A DNA stretch of 64,000 nucleotides from Candidatus Gastranaerophilales bacterium (GTDB lineage: Bacteria > Cyanobacteriota > Vampirovibrionia > Gastranaerophilales > Gastranaerophilaceae): positions 1 through 64,000 of the forward strand of contig CALVBO010000001.1 of assembly GCA_944325835.1 (NCBI GenBank). Reading direction: 5' to 3'. This document shows positions 44,335-51,631 of the stretch, piece by piece (the stretch's first letter is position 1; every line of letters begins with the position of its first letter). The notes under the pieces are model-generated. The model saw only the letters and a list, made by a program, of their open reading frames with translations. It made no database searches and was not told the origin of the DNA. Made by a program: the position numbers and the translations under genes.

Positions 44335-46077
44335 TTGGGCTTGCCAGCCCAACGCAATAAAAGAAAGGATGGAAAGAATGAAAAAACGAAGTGTAAGCAT
44401 TTTATCAGGGGGGGGGGGGGGCCTCTCTTAACAGGCACTATTGACGTGTCGAAAGCCATTAATTGTCATTCCGAACTTGTTTCGGAATCTGTCCCGCGAT
44501 ACGAGCAGGTATTCAACATTGACCAGACCCTGAAACGAGTTCAGGGTGACAATATTTCGTCATTGCGTGCCGACGAATGTCGGCGTGGCAATCCAGTCAA
44601 AAACACCGCGTCTCCATATTTTCATTCTGAACTGCGCGAGCGAGCAGAGGCACAAAGCGAAAACCACGCTTTTCGCGGTGCCGTTTTACGCGAGTCGAGC
44701 AAGACTGTTCCAGCATCTATCCAGCGTTGTGTTCTACCGGTGTCGTTGGATAGATCCCGAAATAAATTCGGGATGACACTGGCTGAGCCAGTTCTACAAT
44801 TGGCCCTGAGCGCCTGTACCACGAGAAAAGTAGGTGCAACGGACGTAACGCAATCGTCATCACGAGGAGCGAACGAAGTGAGCGACGTGGTGATCCAGGC
44901 CACTAAGTGGCATCCACGACTGGTTGGACATGACTTTTTAACGCCCGTCCAATTAGGAAGCCGGCTTGACCGCCGGTGGATTGCCACGCGGTCTGCGACC
45001 GCTCGCAATGACCGAGGGTGGTTAGTGCATGCAGCATTTACAATGGCAGCCCAGCTGCGCCGCTCGACTGAGTCGAGAGCCATAAAGGGTTTACGGGCTC
45101 ACGGACGACGAATAGCCTTTACAATGGCTGAAATATTATTATCTCTCACAATAATTGGCGTAGTGGCTGCAATAACGTTACCAAGCCTTACGGGAAATAT
45201 TAACGAACGCACGTGGAACACACAAAGGAAAGCGCTCTATGCACGGTTTAGTCAGGCGATAGCTCTTATGCCTGCATTAAACGGTTATGGAACTCTGACG
45301 GAAGATAGTTCTTCCGGAGCAAGCGATGCTGTCGATACAGCCGCTGAAACCTTTATTACAGCAGGACTGTCCAAAGTTATGAAAATTAATAATATTTGTG
45401 ACAATGAACACTTACCTGATTGTGGAATCGCTTCCAAAATAACAACATTGGATGCTTCAACTATGAGCTTCCCGACCACTATGGAAGCGTTAAATTCTAA
45501 TATGGTAGGCTCTTATTCAACTGCAGTTGATAATGCTAGTTTGCTAAATACAAAGGCTGCAGCATTTGAAACCCAAAACGGTGAAAGCATTGCCGTCTAC
45601 TATAATCCCCGTTGCATAGGTGATTTAAACAATAGCGGCTGGGGCTCAGGCGGTGTATATATAGCGCCTAAAGTTTGTGCAAATTTTATTTTTGATTTAA
45701 ACGGAAACAAAGGCCCTAATACTGTGGGTAAAGATATAGGCTTTTTAACCGTTATGTACCCGTCGGATCCTAAAGTCGTAATGCCTTATCCGGCAAATAA
45801 TATGCTTGGTTCTAAATATACTCATACTGCTGCTGTCAAGGCCTGTACAACTTACGATCCGGAATACAGACTTCCGAATGTTGAGGAAGCAAACTCAATT
45901 CTTGTTAATAAAAATCTGGTATCATCAACACTTGACGGGTTGACATTCGGCAATGGTATTTGGACATCATCTCCGGTTGCCCAGTTGTCACGCGGAAATT
46001 ACTGGCTTGTTTACGATCTGCAGGCTGACGATTGGCCTAAAGACAATTCACTTAATGTCTGGTGTGTAAAAAGATAA
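44335..46077 (+). CDS. Type IV pilin-like protein, copy 4 (long repeat-derived N terminus)
   Basis: The frame is open from a TTG at 44335, but that start has no ribosome site. The likely starts are the leader ATG at 44378 (if the poly-G tract is 12 or 15) or an ATG at 45043, 25 codons before the mature pilin. About 700 bp of palindromic repeats are open in this frame. The prepilin signal is RRIA|FTMAEILLSLTIIGVV. Then come INNICDNEHLPDCGI, a variable middle, DLNGNKGPNTVGKDIGF and a tail with 'YRLPNVEEANSILVNKNL', ending VWCVKR. The middle and tail are closest to pilin copy 1. It is expected at the surface. As assembled the leader is out of frame. Confidence 0.75.
   Translation: MGLPAQRNKRKDGKNEKTKCKHFIRGGGGPLLTGTIDVSKAINCHSELVSESVPRYEQVFNIDQTLKRVQGDNISSLRADECRRGNPVKNTASPYFHSELRERAEAQSENHAFRGAVLRESSKTVPASIQRCVLPVSLDRSRNKFGMTLAEPVLQLALSACTTRKVGATDVTQSSSRGANEVSDVVIQATKWHPRLVGHDFLTPVQLGSRLDRRWIATRSATARNDRGWLVHAAFTMAAQLRRSTESRAIKGLRAHGRRIAFTMAEILLSLTIIGVVAAITLPSLTGNINERTWNTQRKALYARFSQAIALMPALNGYGTLTEDSSSGASDAVDTAAETFITAGLSKVMKINNICDNEHLPDCGIASKITTLDASTMSFPTTMEALNSNMVGSYSTAVDNASLLNTKAAAFETQNGESIAVYYNPRCIGDLNNSGWGSGGVYIAPKVCANFIFDLNGNKGPNTVGKDIGFLTVMYPSDPKVVMPYPANNMLGSKYTHTAAVKACTTYDPEYRLPNVEEANSILVNKNLVSSTLDGLTFGNGIWTSSPVAQLSRGNYWLVYDLQADDWPKDNSLNVWCVKR
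44378..44431 (+). CDS. Leader ORF of pilin cassette 4 (OFF frame)
   Basis: The ATG follows AAAGGATGGAAAGA and encodes MKKRSVSILS, then five glycines, Leu, Ser and a TAA at 44429. With 12 G the frame would instead read on as PLLTGTIDVSK into the pilin. It resembles the leader of cassette 5. Confidence 0.7.
   Translation: MKKRSVSILSGGGGGLS
44408..44421 (+). repeat. Poly-G tract, 14 G (OFF)
   Basis: Fourteen consecutive G. Loss of two, or gain of one, would join the leader to the pilin frame. Confidence 0.95.
44465..45050 (+). repeat. Translated palindromic repeat array, cassette 4
   Basis: This is the longest array. It has an 87-bp GTCATTCCGAACTTG...GGGTGACA unit at 44465-44551, GTCATTGCGTGCCG...GTGGCAATCCAG from about 44560, and a unit ending TTCGGGATGACAC near 44778. 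It also has GTCATCACGAGGAG...GTGGTGATCCAGG at about 44858, and an inverted TGGATTGCCACG...CGCAATGACC at about 44977-45013. Most of it is also open on the minus strand. Confidence 0.75.
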
Positions 46078-46078
46078 A

Positions 46079-46106
46079 ATAAGGGGGAATTTTCCCCCTT
46101 TCTTTA
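46079..46106 (+). terminator. Terminator after pilin cassette 4
   Basis: AAGGGGGAA and TTCCCCCTT form a hairpin followed by TCTTTACTTT, just before the convergent glgA stop. Confidence 0.8.
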
Positions 46107-46112
46107 CTTTAT

Positions 46113-47555
46113 TTATTTTACTAATTCTTTATAAAGTTTGAGGTATTCAGCGGCGCTTTTCTTCCACGAAAAATCTGCTTCCATTGCGGATTTTCTCATT
46201 GCGTTAAAAACGTATTTATCCTGATACACCCACAGGGCTGTTTTTATTGCATTTAGCATATCCCAGCCGTTGTAACCCCAGAATTTGAAACCGGTTGAAT
46301 TATCAAGCGGATAACCGGTCACAGTGTCCTCAAGCCCACCTGTTGCCCTTACAACAGGCAATGAGCCATATCGCATTGCTATTAACTGGCTTAATCCGCA
46401 AGGCTCAAATTTTGACGGCATCAGGAAGAAGTCGCTGCCGGCATATATAAGGTTTGCAAGTTTTGCATCAAAACCGACATAGGCTCTGATATTATTTGTG
46501 TTATTTGAAAGCCATATAAAGAGGTTTTCATACGAACGGTCGCCGCTTCCAAGAAATACAAAATCCGCATCAAGATTTTTAAGTTCGTTTTCCATATCGC
46601 GGATTAAATCAACCCCTTTTTGCTCAACAAGTCTTGAAACAAAACCGAAAAGCGGACGGTCAGGGTTGTATTTTAAACCGAAATATTCGCAAAGAGCTTT
46701 TTTGTTTTCTTCTTTTTTATCCAGCGATTTTACGTCGTAATTTTTAGCAATATTTTTGTCTTTTTTCGGATTATAAACATCATAGTCAATACCGTTAAGA
46801 ATTCCGGCAATCTTTTGAGTGCAGCCACGCAGTGTATAATCCATGCCTTCACCGTATTCACCGGTCAGGATTTCCCGTGCGTAGGTCGGAGATACAACAA
46901 TAATTTTATCCGCATAATTTATTGCTCCCTTCATCCAGTTTACACGACCGTAATGTTCGCAGCCCCATTCATTGTAAACGATATCTTTTCTCATATTGGC
47001 AAAATCAATGATATCATTAAGCCATACACCCTGGTATGCAAGGTTATGAATTTCAAACACGCATTTGGTTTTTGACCAGAATTCATCAAATTTGTAGTTG
47101 CTGTGCAGGTACAGAGGAAGCATTGCTGTGTGCCAGTCGTTTGCGTGGATGATGTCTGCGCGGAAGTTCAGCAGTTTTGCATATTCCATAATTGCAAGCG
47201 AGAATGCAACGTATCTTTCGTGTTCATAGCGTGTATCCAGCCATTTTGGATAAACCTCTTGAAAACATGAAAAATACCAGTCATTTTTGACAAAAAATAC
47301 ATTTATATCTGTTCCCGGAAGCTTTCCCATAAAAAGGTTAAACTTTTGCGGCTGCCAGCCGAATGTTATCCATAAATCGGAATTTGGAAGCTCTTTGATT
47401 CCGTATTTTTCTTTGTCAATAAACCCGTGAAGCGGTGTGAACATTGCAATTTCAGCGTCTTTTTCAAGATATTTGGGTAAACTCCCCATAACATCAGCCA
47501 GACCGCCGGCTTTTGAAAACGGCGCAATTTCATTTGACGCAAATAATATTTTCAT
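46113..47555 (-). CDS. glgA: Glycogen synthase (ADP-glucose type)
   Basis: This GT5 enzyme transfers glucose from ADP-glucose to alpha-1,4-glucan. The 480-aa protein begins MKILFASNEIAPFSKAGGLADVMGSLP with the KxGGL substrate motif. Other segments are HANDWHTAMLPLYL, GILNGIDYDVYNP, FGFVSRLVEQKGVDLI and FEPCGLSQLIAMRYGSLPVVRATGGLEDTV. The ATG at 47555 has GGAGAGG just upstream. It follows the large zinc-ribbon/TPR gene by 45 bp and may share its transcript. Other glg genes are not in the window. Confidence 0.95.
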   Translation of the reverse strand: MKILFASNEIAPFSKAGGLADVMGSLPKYLEKDAEIAMFTPLHGFIDKEKYGIKELPNSDLWITFGWQPQKFNLFMGKLPGTDINVFFVKNDWYFSCFQEVYPKWLDTRYEHERYVAFSLAIMEYAKLLNFRADIIHANDWHTAMLPLYLHSNYKFDEFWSKTKCVFEIHNLAYQGVWLNDIIDFANMRKDIVYNEWGCEHYGRVNWMKGAINYADKIIVVSPTYAREILTGEYGEGMDYTLRGCTQKIAGILNGIDYDVYNPKKDKNIAKNYDVKSLDKKEENKKALCEYFGLKYNPDRPLFGFVSRLVEQKGVDLIRDMENELKNLDADFVFLGSGDRSYENLFIWLSNNTNNIRAYVGFDAKLANLIYAGSDFFLMPSKFEPCGLSQLIAMRYGSLPVVRATGGLEDTVTGYPLDNSTGFKFWGYNGWDMLNAIKTALWVYQDKYVFNAMRKSAMEADFSWKKSAAEYLKLYKELVK

Positions 47556-47600
47556 GTCCCTCTCCTTTCGACTCAATATCCTGCCGCCTCCGGACAGGTT

Positions 47601-50600
47601 TTATTCCTGTTCTTGCTGCTCCTGTTCTGTTTGCTCGGCAAGACCTTCTAAAAATTCTTCTGTTTCGGCAGCTTCAAGGTCAATCGGCTCTCCGTTTTTA
47701 ATTTTCTCTTTGAGTTCGTCGCTTATATGAATCCCGTAGCTTTCAGGGTTTACATCAAACGGGAATATTACATCGTGTTTTTCAGCTATTGTCATTGCCT
47801 GTTCTATGCAGAGCTGAGCTTTGTCAAGTTCTCTCTTGAACATAAATACTTTATACAAATTGTAGTTCAAGAGCATAATCAGAAGCTCGCTGTGAAGTCT
47901 GTTCTTTTCAAGCTGAATTATTGAATTATTGATTACACCGTAAGCGGTATCATATTGTTTTTCCATAATATGAATATTGCTCATAAAGTACCAGGCTAAA
48001 AGTTCAACGCCTGCCATACCTTTTTCCTGTGAAATGTTTATAACATCGTAGAGGATGTGGCTTGCTTTCGGGATAGAATTTATTCTTATGTATGCACTTG
48101 CGATAAATAAGTCGCAGATTGATTCAATTTTGTGCAGCATGCAGTTTTTAGCATTAACTTTTGCTCTGTAGATATCAGTAGCAAATGCTTTCGGATCGTC
48201 AAAATGGAACGCAAACGCCGAAACAATAAAGGAAATTGCCGGAGAAAATCGGTCTGTTGCAGCGATTTCAATTTCAGGAACCTCTTGTAATTTACCTTTC
48301 AGAAGTTCTTCCAGAATTACAAAATACTGGAACGAAGCCGGTAATTGCGGTAAATCCTGTTTTACCAGATCTAAAAATTGTCCGACGTTACCCGCAAGCA
48401 GGCAGATATTACAAAGAGCAACGTAGCCTACAGTATCATAAAGCATTGCGATAAAGTCTACACCTTCCATATCCTCCGGTCTAAGCGTATCAATCGTTTC
48501 CGGGGTTACGTATTCCAGAATTTTATACCCTAAATCAAGGCAATCTTTCATTGCACCGAGATTGAAGAGTATTACGATGTGGACAAGCGACATAAGGAAG
48601 AAATTCTTGTCAAAATTAGGACTATTCGGGTCAATTGAAGCATTCGGAAGTAGTGAGAGAACTTTGTGCATAAGTTCAAGACACTTGTTGTAATCGCCTT
48701 CCTGCAAACCTGCTTTAATCATTTTGATACAAAGTTCAACAATTTTTTCTTTTTCATCCAGTCGTTCAAGGTTTTTGAGCGTATCTTCCGCAATGTAACC
48801 GGTTTTATCAGGAATTACTTCAAAAATATTGTTGGAAATCGCATCATACATCTCATTTTTAAATCCTTCCGGATCTTCAACGAGATTGTATTCATCATTC
48901 TGGTTAACCATATCAATCATTCTTTGCGCGCAGTTCAGGTAAGAACAGTAATCGCCGAGTGACAGGTTAATATTTGCCAGTTTCTGCCATTGCTCAAATT
49001 CTGCGGTATGGTCATTTAGCAGGTGATAAAGATATGCTTTTGTCGGGCTTGGCATATTTTCATCAAAAACTTTTTCAAACAACTCGCCTGCAACTTCTTT
49101 CAGGTAATCCTGATTCATTGTTTCAAGCAGGTTTTCTTTCAACAGGTTGTAGTTCGGGAAATAGAAACAGTTGTTGTAATAGTACAGATAACCCATTGCA
49201 GACAGTCTGTTAATAAGTTCTTCGCTGTTTTCATATCCGAGGGATTCCATTGTCTGAACGTCAATGCGGGTCCCGAGAAGCATTAATGAGGCAAGAAATT
49301 TAAGCATTTCTTTCTCATCTTTCATCAGATTAAGCCTTCTGACAAGTAGCTTGTTGAGGGAGGACGGAATTATAATAGTTTCAGCCTTGGCAAGTTTTAA
49401 TCCGTCATCCGTAATTTTTATTACCTCAAGTTCAAGCAGATATTGCAACGCGAAGTCAAGAAATAATATACTCCCGCACGCATATTTCGCAATACGTTGG
49501 AGATAAAAACTGTCCAGAATGTTTTTATATAGTTCTTTATTGTCCGCAATAATTTTTTCAAACGGTGTCGGTTTCAAAAGAATTTCGCAGTAGTATGGTT
49601 TACTTAACAGGAAGCTTGAATTCTTATGCAGCGAGAATTTCTTGTTATAAGAAATTAAATAGCTTATATCAAGTTCGTCAAAAACTTCAAGAACGTGACG
49701 CATAATATCAAGTGAGCCTGCATCAATTTTTTCAAAATCTTCAATAAAAATAAGGCTGTTAGGTATTGCCTCAAGCAATGAGGCAAAAATGTCATAGTAT
49801 TTATATCTGGTTTCTAAAATATCTTTATCTTCGCGTTGATGAAGAGTGATTAAATCCTTAATTATCAAATCCGGGTCGATATTTTGAAACATTGAAAAAT
49901 CATTTGTTGAGAATAATTTTTGCGAAACCGTGTATTCAAAAATTGCGGAAACCAAATCTCTAAAGAATGAATACGGTGCGTATTTCATATCATCATAACA
50001 GGTTATACTGATGATATTTTTATAAATCCCCAGCGCCTCTATTTCGTTTACTATTTTCAGTGAATAAGGTTTATAAATCTCATCGGTCTTAATTGCCAGA
50101 ATTCCTTTAGGATAAGCCTGAAGCCGGTTTACCATGTGTAAAAGAACATCAGCATTTTCAACCCGCATAAATTCGCACTGAACATCTTCCAGTCCGATAG
50201 TTTCCATATCGTAAATCGCGTCGGGATCTTTTTTAGCTTCCATTTTGCTAAGAGCATGACCGTCTATTTTATCCTGCTCCATGAGCATGTTTTGAACAAA
50301 GTTAGGGATTTGAATTTCATCAGGTTCATCGTAAACGTCAATAAGCTCGATTTTATCCTTAACTTTTGCCTCATAGAACATGACCATTTCATCTTTGACC
50401 ATGACAGAATCCAACTGTTCAAAGTCAAAATCGTTTTTCAAAATATCGTGGATTGAAGAGTCTGTAATTACCTGAAATGCGTTTAGAATTTGTTCTTCAG
50501 GAGAAAGCTTGTCGTGGTTTACAAAACTTACATTAAATTCTGATTTTACCGAACGCGGATCCTCAGAGGTTTCTTTTTTTATGAGCGTAATATTACATCT

Positions 50601-51143
50601 GATAGTGCAATTCTTTTTGTGTGAAAGTTTACAGTTAAGCTTGGTTATTTCCTGAATTATATCAAGTGCGGTTTCCATTGCTTTTGCCGCTGAACTTGAG
50701 AAGGTGTATTCTTTAGTAAAACGGATTATATAGGCCTTGTCGTAGATACGGCATTTGTTTTTTGATTTTTTAACAACATCTTTTATGATTTTGTCGGTAT
50801 TTGATTTGAATTTATTAAGAAGTTTCGACGAGCCGATATAATTTTTCATATCGTCGATGTTAGGCAGGTCGATAATCATCATTGCATAAATATCTGTATT
50901 TGCATCATTCAGGACGCATGACATTTCAGTGTCAAAACCGCATTTCGGACATTTACCTTTGATGTTCGGAACGATTTTTCCGCAGTTATTACACTTAACA
51001 AGGATAGGGAACCCGCATTTTTTGCAGGAGTTGGAAGTGTTGACTGTCCGGCAAACAGGGCAAATCAATTTTAAGACCTTCTTACAGTTCGGACAGGTCA
51101 TTGCATTATCGTCTACTTCATAACCACATTTTGGACATTCCAT
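47601..51143 (-). CDS. Large zinc-ribbon protein with degenerate cyclase/ATPase-like regions and TPRs
   Basis: This protein of about 1,180 aa begins MECPKCGYEVDDNAMTCPNC and carries four CxxC-type zinc ribbons in the first 75 residues. Residues about 80-260 resemble a nucleotide cyclase fold without clear catalytic residues (DIYAMMIIDLPNIDD). The next region resembles a STAND/AAA ATPase: a Walker B-like LIFIEDFEKIDAGSL is present, but the place for the P-loop reads GILAIKTDEIYK with no GxxGxGKS. From about 700 on, helical TPR-like repeats dominate, with an acidic Gln/Glu-rich tail. The order (ribbon, cyclase, ATPase, TPR) matches known signalling architectures, but this one looks catalytically dead. 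The mRNA may be leaderless. Confidence 0.65.
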   Translation of the reverse strand: MECPKCGYEVDDNAMTCPNCKKVLKLICPVCRTVNTSNSCKKCGFPILVKCNNCGKIVPNIKGKCPKCGFDTEMSCVLNDANTDIYAMMIIDLPNIDDMKNYIGSSKLLNKFKSNTDKIIKDVVKKSKNKCRIYDKAYIIRFTKEYTFSSSAAKAMETALDIIQEITKLNCKLSHKKNCTIRCNITLIKKETSEDPRSVKSEFNVSFVNHDKLSPEEQILNAFQVITDSSIHDILKNDFDFEQLDSVMVKDEMVMFYEAKVKDKIELIDVYDEPDEIQIPNFVQNMLMEQDKIDGHALSKMEAKKDPDAIYDMETIGLEDVQCEFMRVENADVLLHMVNRLQAYPKGILAIKTDEIYKPYSLKIVNEIEALGIYKNIISITCYDDMKYAPYSFFRDLVSAIFEYTVSQKLFSTNDFSMFQNIDPDLIIKDLITLHQREDKDILETRYKYYDIFASLLEAIPNSLIFIEDFEKIDAGSLDIMRHVLEVFDELDISYLISYNKKFSLHKNSSFLLSKPYYCEILLKPTPFEKIIADNKELYKNILDSFYLQRIAKYACGSILFLDFALQYLLELEVIKITDDGLKLAKAETIIIPSSLNKLLVRRLNLMKDEKEMLKFLASLMLLGTRIDVQTMESLGYENSEELINRLSAMGYLYYYNNCFYFPNYNLLKENLLETMNQDYLKEVAGELFEKVFDENMPSPTKAYLYHLLNDHTAEFEQWQKLANINLSLGDYCSYLNCAQRMIDMVNQNDEYNLVEDPEGFKNEMYDAISNNIFEVIPDKTGYIAEDTLKNLERLDEKEKIVELCIKMIKAGLQEGDYNKCLELMHKVLSLLPNASIDPNSPNFDKNFFLMSLVHIVILFNLGAMKDCLDLGYKILEYVTPETIDTLRPEDMEGVDFIAMLYDTVGYVALCNICLLAGNVGQFLDLVKQDLPQLPASFQYFVILEELLKGKLQEVPEIEIAATDRFSPAISFIVSAFAFHFDDPKAFATDIYRAKVNAKNCMLHKIESICDLFIASAYIRINSIPKASHILYDVINISQEKGMAGVELLAWYFMSNIHIMEKQYDTAYGVINNSIIQLEKNRLHSELLIMLLNYNLYKVFMFKRELDKAQLCIEQAMTIAEKHDVIFPFDVNPESYGIHISDELKEKIKNGEPIDLEAAETEEFLEGLAEQTEQEQQEQE

Positions 51144-51150
51144 AATTTTT

Positions 51151-51178
51151 ATTATATCACATAAAATATTAATGACAA
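51151..51178 (-). promoter_or_regulatory. Promoter for the zinc-ribbon/TPR gene, likely leaderless
   Basis: On the minus strand TTGTCA (51178-51173) and TATAAT (51156-51151) are 16 bp apart. The ATG is at 51143, 8 bp past the -10, so transcription should begin at about the start codon. Confidence 0.55.
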
Positions 51179-51194
51179 CAGAATTCACGTGGTA

Positions 51195-51223
51195 TTGACT
51201 AAATAGAAAACATGTTACATAAT
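51195..51223 (+). promoter_or_regulatory. Pilin cassette 5 promoter with AACATGTT spacer
   Basis: TTGACT (51195-51200) and CATAAT (51218-51223) are 17 bp apart with AACATGTT in the spacer. The 443-bp gap 51189-51631 holds this promoter, a palindromic unit (51298-51383), the leader remnant and the poly-G tract. Confidence 0.7.
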
Positions 51224-51297
51224 GGATGTAGTTAAACGGTTAAACAGTTAATAAGTTAATAAGGTTAATGACCGAATTGACGAAGAAATCATATACT

Positions 51298-51383
51298 GTC
51301 ATTCCGAACTTGTTTCGGAATCTGTCAGACGCTACCGGTAGCTTGCAACGCAGGCCAGATCCTGAATCAAGTTCAGGATGACA
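51298..51383 (+). repeat. Palindromic repeat unit before cassette 5 leader
   Basis: This 86-bp unit opens GTCATTCCGAACTTGTTTCG and closes AAGTTCAGGATGACA, as in the arrays of cassettes 2 and 4. Here it lies upstream of the leader, so it would not be translated. Confidence 0.75.
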
Positions 51384-51498
51384 AAAAGGTAATAATATAA
51401 TAACAAAAGACAAAGGCGAAATGCCAAGAAAGGCCCGGCGGTCAAGCCGGTATCAAAATTAGACCCGGGTGAGTTCCCGGAGAAAGGATAGAAAAAAT

Positions 51499-51549
51499 AC
51501 GAAAAGACGAAGTGTAAGCATTTTATCAGGGGGGGGGGGGGCCGGCTGA
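51499..51549 (+). pseudogene. Leader ORF remnant of pilin cassette 5 (ATG changed to ACG)
   Basis: The codons after ACG at 51499 read KRRSVSILS and four glycines, homologous to MKKRSVSILS of cassette 4. The start is ACG instead of ATG, so initiation should be weak or absent. With 13 G the frame stops at TGA (51547). Confidence 0.6.
51529..51541 (+). repeat. Poly-G tract, 13 G (OFF)
   Basis: Thirteen consecutive G. One fewer would put the leader codons in frame with the pilin ORF. Confidence 0.95.
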
Positions 51550-51631
51550 GCCGGTCGCTGAGCGGCATCCACAAAGCGACCCGAGCGAGAAATTAACGAT
51601 TGCGGTTAAGCAATCCGAGCTTGCGGACGAC

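Noticed and set aside
44335-44377. TTG at 44335 as the true start of pilin copy 4
   Set aside because: There is no ribosome site, and the homologous leader ATG at 44378 with its poly-G tract explains the region better.
44622-45083. Long minus-strand ORF across the cassette 4 repeats
   Set aside because: It consists wholly of palindromic repeats, which are GC-rich and tend to be open on both strands; there is no ribosome site or recognisable protein.
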